The notes: generated from the sequence alone by a model not told the origin. A stretch of 48,569 nt of DNA from JBGTLA01 sp041744375 (GCA_041744375.1 JBGTLA010000111.1:1-48569), one strand, 5' to 3'; positions 8,792 to 17,233 are shown, numbered from the stretch's first letter. Numbers and translations: made by a program.

Positions 8792-9799
8792 TCACACGCC
8801 GTGGTGGGCTGTCTCGGTGCGCCGATCGGCTCGCAGGGAGAGCACGATCGTCACGGTGAGGACGGCGACGATGACGAGGAGGCTGATCCATGTCGGGAAG
8901 TGATACCACTCGGCAATGATCATCTTCACGCCCACGAAGGCCAAGATGACCCCCAGCCCCAGGTTGAGATATCGGAAGCGACTGGCCATCCCCGCCAGGA
9001 GGAAGTAGAGGGCTCGCAGCCCGAGAATGGCGAAGGCGTTCGATGAGAACACGATGAACGGTTCTCTGCTCACCGCCAAAATGGCCGGTATCGAATCTAC
9101 CGCGAATACGACGTCGGTGGTCTCGATGAGGACCAGGACCGCCAGCAGGGGAGTGGCCAAACGGCGCCCGTTCTTGACGGTGAAGAAGCGGTGACCGTCG
9201 TACTCGGTGGTCGACGGAATGATGCGCCGCACGACCTTCAACACCGGGTTGTCGCCGGGTTGAACTTCGGTGCTGTCGTGGCGGGCGATGCGGACGGCGG
9301 TGAAGAGCAGGAAGGCGCCGAACACGTACAGGAGCCAATCGAAGGTCTCGAGCAGTGTTACGCCGGCGAAGATGAACACGGCCCTGAGGACGAGCGCTCC
9401 GAAGACTCCCCAGAACAGCACTCGGAACTGGTACTTGGCCGGTACGGCGAAGTAGTTGAGGATCACTGCCCACACGAAGACGTTGTCGATCGACAGGCTC
9501 TTTTCGATCAGGTAGCCGACCAGGTATTCGCCGGCAGCCCCGCTGCCCTGCCACGCCAGCATCACGAGAGCGAACAACAGCCCGAGGGTGATCCACGCCG
9601 AGGATTCGATGGCGGCCTCTTTGAAGCCAATGGCGTGCGGCTGGCGATGGACGATGAGCAGGTCGGCGAACAAGAGGGTAGCGATGGCGGTGAGGAGAGC
9701 TACCCACGCCCAGGGGGGCACGTCGATGTCGACGAATCCAACAGACGAGCCGATGGCGGGCGCGCCGAAGGGAGCCGTACCGGCCAGCGCCTGGAGCAT
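8792..9799 (-). CDS. TerC/Alx family integral membrane protein
   Basis: A 335-residue polytopic membrane protein of the TerC family, members of which export Mn2+ or metallate secreted proteins. About nine hydrophobic segments are visible. The two conserved acidic membrane motifs are present: EKSLSIDNVFVWAVI and ETTDVVFAVDSIPAI. The ATG follows GGAGAGGA with good spacing. A yybP-ykoY riboswitch in its leader strongly supports a manganese-related role. It is the first gene of an operon with otsA, otsB and SRAP. Confidence 0.93.
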   Translation of the reverse strand: MLQALAGTAPFGAPAIGSSVGFVDIDVPPWAWVALLTAIATLLFADLLIVHRQPHAIGFKEAAIESSAWITLGLLFALVMLAWQGSGAAGEYLVGYLIEKSLSIDNVFVWAVILNYFAVPAKYQFRVLFWGVFGALVLRAVFIFAGVTLLETFDWLLYVFGAFLLFTAVRIARHDSTEVQPGDNPVLKVVRRIIPSTTEYDGHRFFTVKNGRRLATPLLAVLVLIETTDVVFAVDSIPAILAVSREPFIVFSSNAFAILGLRALYFLLAGMASRFRYLNLGLGVILAFVGVKMIIAEWYHFPTWISLLVIVAVLTVTIVLSLRADRRTETAHHGV

Positions 9800-9857
9800 C
9801 GACCATCCTCTCCGGGCCGGGAGTGAGTTTCTCCGACCCGAACATCGCCTGCGGGGT

Positions 9858-9967
9858 CGGAGGTCTTGCCCACTCGCCTCTCACCAACGAAGCAAGCCCG
9901 AGGACCGGACGCCGCTCGGTTCGGCGCCAGGATGTCGATCGCCCGGTGTGGGGGCTACTCCCCTCCG
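9858..9967 (-). promoter_or_regulatory. yybP-ykoY (Mn2+) riboswitch in the terC leader
   Basis: Reading leftward, the 110-nt element starts with CGGAGG then GGAGTAGC and ends with GGGCAAGA then CCTCCG. The outer 6-bp stem (P1) pairs perfectly, and the GGGGAGTAGC and GCAAGACC blocks match those of the B. subtilis yybP leader as I recall it. The element ends 58 nt before the terC ATG. TerC genes are classic targets of this Mn2+-sensing class. A TTGACA hexamer at 10005-10010 on the same strand may be the -35 element. No clear terminator hairpin was identified downstream, so control may be at translation initiation. Confidence 0.88.
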
Positions 9968-10022
9968 TGTCCATGATGGTAGCGGAATACCCGGATAGCT
10001 CCGTTGTCAACCGTAGCTTTGG

Positions 10023-10829
10023 TCAGGCCCGGGTCTGGGGCTCACAGGAGACGAGGCTCGAGCAAGGCGCCGCCCGTACCACGGCGGCGGCGGTGGATCC
10101 CAGACGGAGGCGCGTCAACCCGGTGAGACCACGCGTGCCCAGGACCACGAGCTCAGGTTGGTGCTCTTCGAGATGCTCGAGGATGGCAACGGTGGGCTTT
10201 CCTTCCGTTCTCGAAGCATTGGCCTCCATTCCGTGTTCGGCCAGGGCTAGCTCGGCGGCAGCGAGGGCGGCGGTGGCGTTGGTGCGGCCGTCGTCGACGG
10301 CGAGCAATGTGACGACGGTACCGGCGGCCAGCGGAAGGAGGGCGAAGGCGTGGAGGGCGTTGGTGGAGTGGTCGGAGCCATCCACGCACGCGACCACATT
10401 CCGGACTGCCTCGGGGGTCCGGATCACGGCCAGCGGGGAAGGGGGGTGATGCAACAGCCACTCCGTGGTACTCCCGGTCCACAGTGCTTCCAGCAATCCG
10501 ACCGGCCTCAACCCCACGACGATGAGGTCGGCATCATTGCGGTCTGCCAGCATCGCCCGCGGGTCGGTCCCCACCCGGAGGAAACGCACTTGCGAGAAGC
10601 CGCAGATGGCGTCGACCGGGCGATCCCAAGGGGGAGCCCACTCGGCGCTGTGGGCAGGCCGACCCCAGTCGATGTCGACGTCTTCAGGATGGGCGGTCAT
10701 CGATTCGGCCCTCCATCCCGGCCATGGATGGGCGTTGACCCATCCCCAGGCGGTGTCGGAGACCGAGGATCCGTCGTCGCCGAGTACCAGCAGCGGGGCC
10801 CGTGTCGACTCGTCGGGGTCGGAGGTCAT
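10023..10829 (-). CDS. Tandem universal stress protein (UspA family)
   Basis: A 268-residue protein with two Usp folds. The first (about residues 10-140) has LLVLGDDGSSVSDTA and ends DLIVVGLRP, with degenerate ATP-binding. The second (about 145-260) has VVACVDGSDHSTNAL and the nucleotide-binding pattern GTRGLTGL...GSTAAAVVRAAPC. Tandem Usp proteins are common in actinobacteria and respond to energy or redox stress. The ATG is 8 nt after TACAGT, suggesting a leaderless transcript. It ends 55 bp before the riboswitch on the same strand. Confidence 0.88.
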   Translation of the reverse strand: MTSDPDESTRAPLLVLGDDGSSVSDTAWGWVNAHPWPGWRAESMTAHPEDVDIDWGRPAHSAEWAPPWDRPVDAICGFSQVRFLRVGTDPRAMLADRNDADLIVVGLRPVGLLEALWTGSTTEWLLHHPPSPLAVIRTPEAVRNVVACVDGSDHSTNALHAFALLPLAAGTVVTLLAVDDGRTNATAALAAAELALAEHGMEANASRTEGKPTVAILEHLEEHQPELVVLGTRGLTGLTRLRLGSTAAAVVRAAPCSSLVSCEPQTRA

Positions 10830-10887
10830 GGCCCCACACTGTAGGACGGTGTCAGCGTGCTCTCTGCCACACTCAGGGCGACATGTG

Positions 10888-12042
10888 ATGGAAGAGATCC
10901 CTACCCCCTTGATCGTGGCCCTGGCGGTGGTCGCCGGGTTGGTGGTTGCTGTGCTGGTAGACCTGTGGCGTCATGACGTGCGACACCTCCCCAAGTGGGC
11001 CTGGGCCCTCATCATCGTCCTCGTGAGCTTTCCCATCGGGCCGATTGCGTATTTCGTCCTCGGCCGGGTGCCGGGCGGCGAGTCCGCGGTGCGACTCGGA
11101 CCGCACCCTCACCGGTTCCCGATATCGGTGGCCGACGTGACCGGGGGTGCGCTTCCCACGGCCGACGCCATCGTGGAGACTCGCAACCTCACCAAGGTCT
11201 ACGGCGACACGGTGGCTCTCGCCGGCGTCGACCTCGTCGTACCCCGGGGGTCGGTATACGGGCTGATCGGACCCAACGGGGCGGGCAAGACCACCGTGCT
11301 CTCGATTCTGGCCGGCCTCCGGCGTCCCACCAGCGGCACGTTCACCCTCGATGTCGAACGGCGATCGGTGGCCGTACTGGCCGACACGCCTCAGTTCGAC
11401 CCGTGGCTGACGGCACGCGAAGTGGTTGATCTGGCCCGGTATCTCGTCGCCCCCGAGCTGGGTGCGACCGCAGTCGACGAGGCTCTGGTGGAGGCAGGTC
11501 TCGAAGAGGCCACGCAGCGTCGGGTGGGCGGGTTCTCGCGAGGCATGTTGCAACGGCTCGGCCTGGCCGCCTGCTTGGTGGGCGACCCCGAGTTGCTCGT
11601 CCTCGATGAGCCGTCGTCGGCCCTCGATCCCGCCGGGAGACGACAGGTGCTGGACCTGATCGGTGAGCTGGGCCGCACCCGCACCGTCATGCTCTCCACG
11701 CACATCCTCTCCGATGTTCAGCAAGTGTGCGACATGGTCGGAGTCATCGACCGGGGTGTGCTCCGGTTCCAGGGACGTATCTCCGACCTGCTGGCCCAAA
11801 CCACCGCCTCATACGCCCTCCACGTCCGTCCACCTGCTACCCGCCTCCTCCAAGCGCTCGGTCGTGTGGAATGGGTCCGTCGCGCCACCGAGTCGGCTCA
11901 GGGGAGGATCACCGTCGTGGTCGACGACGCCGAGCGGGCCGAGACGGAGCTGGCGTCGATCATCGCTGCTTCCGGGGTGGCTCTGGTGTCGCTCAATCCC
12001 GCCACCGACCTGGAATCGGCCTTCTTGGAGTTGACGTCGTGA
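10888..12042 (+). CDS. ABC transporter ATP-binding protein with N-terminal PLDc_N membrane domain
   Basis: 384 residues. The first 60 hold two membrane helices; the second, KWAWALIIVLVSFPIGPIAY followed by FVLGR, is a recognisable PLDc_N domain as found at the N-terminus of cardiolipin synthases and as a stand-alone. From about residue 95 a complete ABC ATPase follows: Walker A GPNGAGKT, a variant signature FSRGM, Walker B LLVLDEPSSALDP and the H-loop STHIL. The C-terminal ~90 residues resemble the accessory region of CcmA/NatA-type exporters. The ATG at MEEIPTPL was chosen; an in-frame GTG lies one codon before. It overlaps its permease gene by 4 bp. Confidence 0.9.
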   Translation: MEEIPTPLIVALAVVAGLVVAVLVDLWRHDVRHLPKWAWALIIVLVSFPIGPIAYFVLGRVPGGESAVRLGPHPHRFPISVADVTGGALPTADAIVETRNLTKVYGDTVALAGVDLVVPRGSVYGLIGPNGAGKTTVLSILAGLRRPTSGTFTLDVERRSVAVLADTPQFDPWLTAREVVDLARYLVAPELGATAVDEALVEAGLEEATQRRVGGFSRGMLQRLGLAACLVGDPELLVLDEPSSALDPAGRRQVLDLIGELGRTRTVMLSTHILSDVQQVCDMVGVIDRGVLRFQGRISDLLAQTTASYALHVRPPATRLLQALGRVEWVRRATESAQGRITVVVDDAERAETELASIIAASGVALVSLNPATDLESAFLELTS

Positions 12043-12785
12043 ACTTGTATCGCCTGGAGGTCCTGCGGATGGTCCGCACCCACCGCTGGATGATGGTGGT
12101 GGGTGTCTACCTGCTCTTCGGCCTGCTCGGTCCTGTGACGGCTCGCTATATGGGGGAGATCATCAGGCGGTTCGGCGGCGGCGTGGAGGTCGTCTTGGCA
12201 GACCCGACTCCCGTCGATGGTGTCCTGCAATTCGTCTCCAACGCCAGCCAACTCGGACTCCTGGCAGTCATCGTGGTGGCGGCGGGTGCCCTGGCCGTGG
12301 ATGCCCGGCCCGAGGCGGCGGCGTTCCTGCGCGCTCGTGTGGCCGAGCCGTGGAGGCTGCTCGCTCCAAGGTACACGGTCGTGACCGCCACCACCGTCTT
12401 GGCCTTGGTGATCGGCACGGTCGCCATGTGGGCGGTCACTGCCGTTCTGCTCGGAAGCCTCCCGCCGGGGGCCATCGTCATCGGCACCGTCTTCGGGGCC
12501 GTCTACGTCGCCTTCGCCGTAGCGATGGTGGCGGCGGTGGCAGGTTTCACCCGCAGCGTCATCGCCACCGTGTTCACGGCCGTGGGTGTGGCCATCCTCT
12601 TGCCCGTGTTCGGTCTTTTCCCCTCCGTCAACCGGTTTCTTCCCAGCCGGCTGATCAACGCCGTTGTGGAGATGTCGGCCGGGGCGCCGTTCTCTGACTA
12701 CGTCCCGGCGTTGCTGGTGGCTACCTTCGTCACGCCTGCGCTGCTCTGGTTGGCGGCGCGACGGCTCGCCGCTCGCGAGCTGTAG
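12039..12785 (+). CDS. ABC-2 type transporter permease
   Basis: A 248-residue membrane protein with about six hydrophobic segments (for example MMVVGVYLLFGLLGPV, LLAVIVVAAGALAVDA and VIATVFTAVGVAILLPVFG). It starts with GTG overlapping the ATPase stop (GTGA), so it is certainly the partner permease. The substrate is unknown; two-component exporters of this type move antibiotics, lipids or sodium. Confidence 0.85.
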   Translation: MNLYRLEVLRMVRTHRWMMVVGVYLLFGLLGPVTARYMGEIIRRFGGGVEVVLADPTPVDGVLQFVSNASQLGLLAVIVVAAGALAVDARPEAAAFLRARVAEPWRLLAPRYTVVTATTVLALVIGTVAMWAVTAVLLGSLPPGAIVIGTVFGAVYVAFAVAMVAAVAGFTRSVIATVFTAVGVAILLPVFGLFPSVNRFLPSRLINAVVEMSAGAPFSDYVPALLVATFVTPALLWLAARRLAAREL

Positions 12786-12792
12786 GCCGACT

Positions 12793-12805
12793 ACAGTTCA
12801 ACTGT
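12793..12805. promoter_or_regulatory. Palindromic operator candidate upstream of ArsR-rhodanese gene
   Basis: ACAGTTcAACTGT is a perfect 6+1+6 palindrome ending 4 bp before the proposed TTG start. A second palindrome, AGTTCGAACT, lies just inside the coding region. ArsR-family repressors usually bind such imperfect dyads over their own promoter, so autoregulation is plausible. Confidence 0.5.
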
Positions 12806-12809
12806 TCTC

Positions 12810-13478
12810 TTGATCAGCAGAAAAGAGTTCGAACTGAAACGTGAGATGTACGAAGGGTTCGCCCTCACGGCCAAGGCCATGGCCAGTGGTAGGAGGCTGG
12901 AACTGCTCGATGTGGTTTCCCAGGCCGAGAGGTCCGTCGAGGATCTGGCCACAGTGACCGGGATGGCGGTTGCCAATTGCTCCCAGCATCTCCAGGTGCT
13001 ACGCCGGGCGGGACTGGTGGTGTCCAGACGAGATGGCAACAGGATCTTGTATCAGGTCGCCTCAGAGCGGGTCGTGGAACTGCTGGACCTCGTGCGTGAC
13101 GTCTCGCACGACCGGTCGCCTCTGGTCCGGGAGACGGCGGAGGCCCACCTGGGGGGAGAGGTCTCCTCGATCAGCCGACAGGAGCTGTGGGAGCGGTTGG
13201 CGTCCGGTGACGTCGTCGTGGTCGACGTTCGGCCTCTGGCGGAGTACGCCGCGGGTCACATTCCGACCGCACACCCGATTCCCATCCATGAGCTGGAGGC
13301 CCGACTCGAAGAGCTGCCGGCGGATATGGAGGTGGTTGCCTACTGTCGCGGTCGGTTCTGCGCTTTTGCCGACGAGGCCGTGCGGATCCTCCAGGCCGGT
13401 GGCCGTCGTGCCCGGCGGCTCGAAGAAGGGCTTCCGGAGTGGAGGCGGGCCGGTCATCCAATCGAAGCAGCTTCCTGA
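12810..13478 (+). CDS. ArsR-type regulator fused to a rhodanese domain
   Basis: 222 residues. Residues about 20-100 form a winged helix (ELLDVVSQAERSVEDLA, then NCSQHLQVLRRAGLV) and residues 115-220 a rhodanese domain with the active-site loop VVAYCRGRFCAFA (Cys179, extra Cys184). Such fusions are known in bacteria and are thought to sense persulfides, thiols or metalloids, with the rhodanese Cys accepting sulfane sulfur. The start is TTG; ATG at 12846 is an alternative. An MFS transporter follows 30 bp downstream and is the probable target. Confidence 0.88.
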   Translation: MISRKEFELKREMYEGFALTAKAMASGRRLELLDVVSQAERSVEDLATVTGMAVANCSQHLQVLRRAGLVVSRRDGNRILYQVASERVVELLDLVRDVSHDRSPLVRETAEAHLGGEVSSISRQELWERLASGDVVVVDVRPLAEYAAGHIPTAHPIPIHELEARLEELPADMEVVAYCRGRFCAFADEAVRILQAGGRRARRLEEGLPEWRRAGHPIEAAS

Positions 13479-13508
13479 CATCGGCGCCTCTCGCTGGCAC
13501 GGCGCCAG

Positions 13509-14753
13509 GTGCGTAGGCGCCGCGGGGCCGATGTGAAGCTCGGCCTCCGCGAGAACCTGGCCCAGTTCGGGTTACTCGTGTTCGTGAACGCCCTGGTGGG
13601 AGGAATGGTCGGCCAGGAGCGGACCGTGCTGCCGCTCATCGCGGAAGCTACGTTCGGGTTGTCGGGTTTCGTCGTGATCCTGACCTTCGTGATGGCTTTC
13701 GGGTCGGCGAAAGCCGTCACCAATCTGGTGGCGGGGGCCCTTTCCGACAGGTTCGGTCGCAAGCCGGTCCTGGTGGCGGGGTGGCTCATAGGTCTCCCGA
13801 TCCCCTTGATGCTCGCTTTCGGTCCGTCGTGGGGGTGGGTGGTGGCCGCCAACATCTTGTTGGGCATCAACCAGGGTCTCACCTGGTCGACCACGGTCAT
13901 CATGAAGATCGACCTCGTGGGCCCTCACCAACGTGGATTGGCGATGGGTCTGAACGAGGCGTCCGGCTACCTGGCCGTCGCCGCCACCGCCTGGGTGACC
14001 GGGTGGCTAGCCGCCCGCTACGGGCTGCGACCGGTCCCATTCATGCTGGGGGCCACCTACGCGGTTCTCGGCCTGGGACTGTCGACCCTCTTCGTCCGCG
14101 AGACGAGCGGCCACGCCCAGCACGAAGGCCGCCAGCGGCCCGTCCCCAGCGTGAGGACGGCTTCCGTGTTTGCCGACACCACGTATCGAGATCCGGCCCT
14201 GTCGGCGGCGAGCCAGGCAGGTTTGGTCAACAACCTCAACGACGCCGTGGCGTGGGTTCTTTTCCCCCTGTTGTGGTTCGCGGCGGGACTCGACACCGCC
14301 ACCGTCGGACTCCTGGCGGCCCTTTACCCGGCTACTTGGGGTCTGGGGCAGCTGATCACGGGAGCATGGTCCGACCGGGTGGGGCGCAAGCCGCTCATAG
14401 TGGCGGGCATGTTCCTACAGGCAGTGGCCCTTGGTGTCGTCGTCCTGGCCGAAGACGTCGTGGGGTGGGCAGTGGGGGCCGTGGGGCTGGGAGCCGGAAC
14501 CGCCCTGGTATATCCGACCCTGATTGCCGCCATATCGGATGTCGCCCATCCGGCGTGGCGGGCGACAGCGGTGGGCGTGTACAGATTCTGGCGCGACGCC
14601 GGGTTCGCGGTGGGGGGTTTGGCCGTAGGACTCATCGCCGATTTCGGGGGTTTGCACGGGGCCCTCTGGGCCACGGCCAGCCTCACAGCCGCCTCAGGCG
14701 CGGTGGTGTGGATTCGCATGTACGAAACCAACTCCGCCCGCCGAACGAGGTGA
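13509..14753 (+). CDS. MFS transporter
   Basis: About 414 residues with twelve hydrophobic segments in two halves. The typical MFS loop 2-3 motif occurs twice, as GALSDRFGRKPV and GAWSDRVGRKPL. Putative start is GTG, with a second GTG at 13533 equally possible. It lies 30 bp after the ArsR-rhodanese gene and probably shares its transcript, which would make it a regulated exporter. Its stop abuts, with no gap, the corrected stop of the convergent methyltransferase gene. Confidence 0.88.
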   Translation: MRRRRGADVKLGLRENLAQFGLLVFVNALVGGMVGQERTVLPLIAEATFGLSGFVVILTFVMAFGSAKAVTNLVAGALSDRFGRKPVLVAGWLIGLPIPLMLAFGPSWGWVVAANILLGINQGLTWSTTVIMKIDLVGPHQRGLAMGLNEASGYLAVAATAWVTGWLAARYGLRPVPFMLGATYAVLGLGLSTLFVRETSGHAQHEGRQRPVPSVRTASVFADTTYRDPALSAASQAGLVNNLNDAVAWVLFPLLWFAAGLDTATVGLLAALYPATWGLGQLITGAWSDRVGRKPLIVAGMFLQAVALGVVVLAEDVVGWAVGAVGLGAGTALVYPTLIAAISDVAHPAWRATAVGVYRFWRDAGFAVGGLAVGLIADFGGLHGALWATASLTAASGAVVWIRMYETNSARRTR

Positions 14754-15527
14754 TCAGCGGGGCTTGCGGGCCAAGAAGGCATAGCCGTGCACATCGTATG
14801 CCCGCGCCTTCTCTTCGCCACTTGCCCCGCCGAATGTATCGACGGGATCGCTGATGGCCACGTTCTCCAAGCCCGTTGCCTCGAGCATCTCTTGCCAGCC
14901 CTCACGGGGCAGCCCTCCAGCTATTCAACCGGTCCAGAGGTCTATGTCCTGGAGGGCCCCTTCGGGGACGGGCCGGCCGTTGGCGATGTCGCCGAACTGG
15001 ACATGTCCACCGGGCCGCAAAACTCGAAAGATCTCCTCGAAGACAGCTTTCTTGTCGGGGCACAGGTTGATCACACCGTTTGAGATGACCACATCGGCCC
15101 ATTCCGACTCGACCGGAAGCGACTCGGCCAGGCCCTCGCGGAACTCGACGTTTGTCACCCTCATCTCCCACGCCACCGTCCGCGACTTGTCAAGCATCTC
15201 TCGTGTCATGTCGACACCGATGACGGTCCCGGTGTCGCCGACCAGGCGGGCGGCGATGTGGGAGTCGAAGCCGCCTCCTGATCCGACGTCGACCACCCGC
15301 TCGCCTGGCTCGAGTGCTCGGAGCGTGAAGGGGTTGGCGATACCGGCGAACGACTCCACGGCCTCGTCGGGAAGCTCCGCCAGTGCCCGCTGGTCGTAGC
15401 CCAGCTTCTTCGCCAGGCGCCGACCAGTGTGAAAGTGATAGTCACCGGCGGGGGCGACGGCCACCTGCCGGTATTTGTCGCGGACCTGGTGGCGTAGTTG
15501 GTCCTGATCGACATGGAGATCTTGCAT
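14754..15527 (-). CDS. ArsM-like SAM-dependent methyltransferase, predicted selenoprotein (UGA = Sec201)
   Basis: Read through one in-frame TGA (14925-14927), this gene gives 257 residues. Residues 1-200 hold a Rossmann SAM site (VVDVGSGGGFDSHIA, GVDMTREML) and SNGVINLCPDKK, as in arsenite-methyltransferase-like enzymes. The TGA follows IDLWTG and precedes IAGGLPREGW. In Cys relatives this point reads W-x-G-C-I/V-A-G-A, so UGA replaces a conserved Cys. The downstream 56 residues continue the fold (LEATGLENVAI, VHGYAFLARKPR) to a TGA abutting the MFS gene. The ATG has AGAGGAGA at 6 nt. The SNC cysteine of true arsenite methyltransferases is Gly here, so the substrate may differ. An ordinary gene caller would stop at codon 201. 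Confidence 0.85.
14896..14912 (-). promoter_or_regulatory. Bacterial SECIS candidate for the methyltransferase
   Basis: Eighteen nucleotides after the TGA a hairpin can form: stem GCCC/GGGC with a loop CGUGA, then a U-U mismatch and one more C-G pair. A small apical loop with G in the first two positions at this distance fits the general bacterial SECIS pattern. The stem is short, so this element is weaker than that of the thioredoxin-like gene. Confidence 0.55.
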
Positions 15528-15589
15528 AGCCTGTCTCCTCTCGCCGCTCGTCCCGTATGTGGGCTGACGAGACGGTCCTTGGTCGTTCC

Positions 15590-15608
15590 CCTCGACGGTA
15601 GGTCGAGG
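15590..15608. repeat. Inverted repeat in methyltransferase leader region
   Basis: CCTCGAC-GGTAG-GTCGAGG, a perfect 7-bp dyad with a 5-nt spacer, lies about 63 nt upstream of the methyltransferase ATG. It could be an operator or an RNA hairpin in the leader. No further assignment is possible. Confidence 0.4.
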
Positions 15609-15660
15609 TCTACACGTGATCAAGTGAGCGTTGAACACGGTGACGGGGGCATTCTCGTAT

Positions 15661-15691
15661 CCGAATCGGGGCGGATTGCGCCCCGATTCGG
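15661..15691 (-). terminator. Strong hairpin between disulfide reductase and methyltransferase genes
   Basis: A perfect 13-bp inverted repeat, CCGAATCGGGGCG, with a 5-nt loop, 108 nt beyond the reductase stop. There is no U-tract on either strand. It may be a U-less terminator as often proposed in actinobacteria, or a protein-binding site. Confidence 0.5.
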
Positions 15692-15799
15692 TCATAAGAA
15701 CGATCAGCGTGGGCACCAGCTCGACCAGCCTTTCGATGAGGATCCGGTCGTGACGGGCGGCGGCGGCTCTGGGATCGATCACGGCGGCTGCGGGGGATG

Positions 15800-17233
15800 T
15801 CACACGAAGTGGTGGTCGTAGTCTTCTTGGTATGACTCGAGCAGCCGCAGCCACACCTCGCTCAAGGTGGGGAAGGAGGGAATGGCATGCCACAAGCGCG
15901 CCAGCGGGACCTCGCCGACGATGGCGATCGTGGCGGAGTGGAGGAGCTCGCCGGTTGCGGGGCCGACGAAGGTCGCTCCCACTATCACCTCCCGGTCGGC
16001 ATCGATGACGAGTTTGCAGGTTCCCCGGTAACCGAGACCAGCGGTGGTTGCACCTGCCACCTGCCCGATGTCGTGCGATACCGTGCGCACCTTGATACCG
16101 GCGTCGTTTGCGTCACGTTCGGTGTGGCCGACAGCGGCGATACGAGGTGTGGTGAAGATGACCCGGGGGACGGCCGAGCGATCCGAGGTGACCGACGAGT
16201 CCAGACCGGCCAAATGAGCCCCGGCCACTCGGGCCTGGTATTTTCCGACATGGGTCAGCAGGGCCCGCCCGTTGACGTCGCCAACGGCATACAACCAGCC
16301 CCCTTCGACTGCCGTTGCTCTCATGTGATCGTCGACTTCGATGGCCAAGCTCGGCTCCAGGCCCACCGTCTCCACTCCGATGCCGGCTGTGTTGGGGCGA
16401 CGCCCAGTCGCCACGAGTATCTCGTCGGCTTCGATCTCGATGGTCTCACCGTCGTTCAGCGCGACTCGTGTGGTGACGGGTAGATCGGGCGAGGTCCGCC
16501 TCACCTCCTTGGTGGTGGCTTGCGTGTAGACGACGATTCCCATGTCGGTCAGCGCCGCCGTCAGTTCCCCTACGGCCTCGGGCTCCTCGCCGGGTAGCAA
16601 ACGATCGCTCATCTGGACGATGGTCACCTCGCTGCCCAGGGAGCGCCAGGCCTGAGCCATCTCGACGCCGACGACACCACCGCCGATCACGAGCAAGCGG
16701 GCGGGGACGGCACCGGCGCTGGTCGCCGACCGGCTGGTCCAGGGCGAGGCCTCGGTGAGACCATCGATCGGAGGGAGGACATTGGAGCTGCCGGTTGCCA
16801 CCACGACGGCCCGGCGGGCCCGATGGTGCTCTACCGATCCGTCTTTGCGCCCTACGGTGACCGTGCGCTCACCGCCCAGGCGTCCATGACCGCGTATGAG
16901 GGTCACACCAACACTGTCCAGCCACTCGACCTGGCCGGCGTCGTCCCAATCACCGACCAGCTCATCTCGGCGGGCCAGCACGTCCTGGGGGTTGATCTCG
17001 ATCTCATCGACTCCCGGGGCGCGTCCGGTGGCGTCGCGCAGCTCGAGGGGACGGAGGAGAGCCTTGGAGGGAATGCAGGCCCAGTACGAACATTCTCCAC
17101 CGACCAGTTCGTGCTCGACGACCGCCACCTCGAGCCCATGGGAGGAGGCCACAGCGGCGGCGTTTTCGCCGGCGGCGCCGGCCCCGAGAACGATGACGTC
17201 GAAAGTGTCGGATGAGGAAGACGACGAGGTCAT
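15800..17233 (-). CDS. FAD-dependent pyridine nucleotide-disulfide oxidoreductase (Lpd/MerA-like)
   Basis: 477 residues. The N-terminal FAD motif is VIVLGAGAAG, followed by the redox-active disulfide in GGECSYWACIPSK (Cys48, Cys53). A second dinucleotide motif VIGGGVVGVE binds NAD(P)H, ATGRRPNTAGIG and YAVGDVNGRALLTH complete FAD binding, and the C-terminal dimer domain carries HAIPSFPTLSEVW. This matches the dihydrolipoamide dehydrogenase/mercuric reductase group. There is no N-terminal HMA domain and no C-terminal Cys pair, so mercuric reductase is unlikely. The ATG at MTSSSSSS was chosen over one four codons upstream. It lies upstream of the selenoprotein methyltransferase on the same strand. 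Confidence 0.9.
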   Translation of the reverse strand: MTSSSSSSDTFDVIVLGAGAAGENAAAVASSHGLEVAVVEHELVGGECSYWACIPSKALLRPLELRDATGRAPGVDEIEINPQDVLARRDELVGDWDDAGQVEWLDSVGVTLIRGHGRLGGERTVTVGRKDGSVEHHRARRAVVVATGSSNVLPPIDGLTEASPWTSRSATSAGAVPARLLVIGGGVVGVEMAQAWRSLGSEVTIVQMSDRLLPGEEPEAVGELTAALTDMGIVVYTQATTKEVRRTSPDLPVTTRVALNDGETIEIEADEILVATGRRPNTAGIGVETVGLEPSLAIEVDDHMRATAVEGGWLYAVGDVNGRALLTHVGKYQARVAGAHLAGLDSSVTSDRSAVPRVIFTTPRIAAVGHTERDANDAGIKVRTVSHDIGQVAGATTAGLGYRGTCKLVIDADREVIVGATFVGPATGELLHSATIAIVGEVPLARLWHAIPSFPTLSEVWLRLLESYQEDYDHHFV

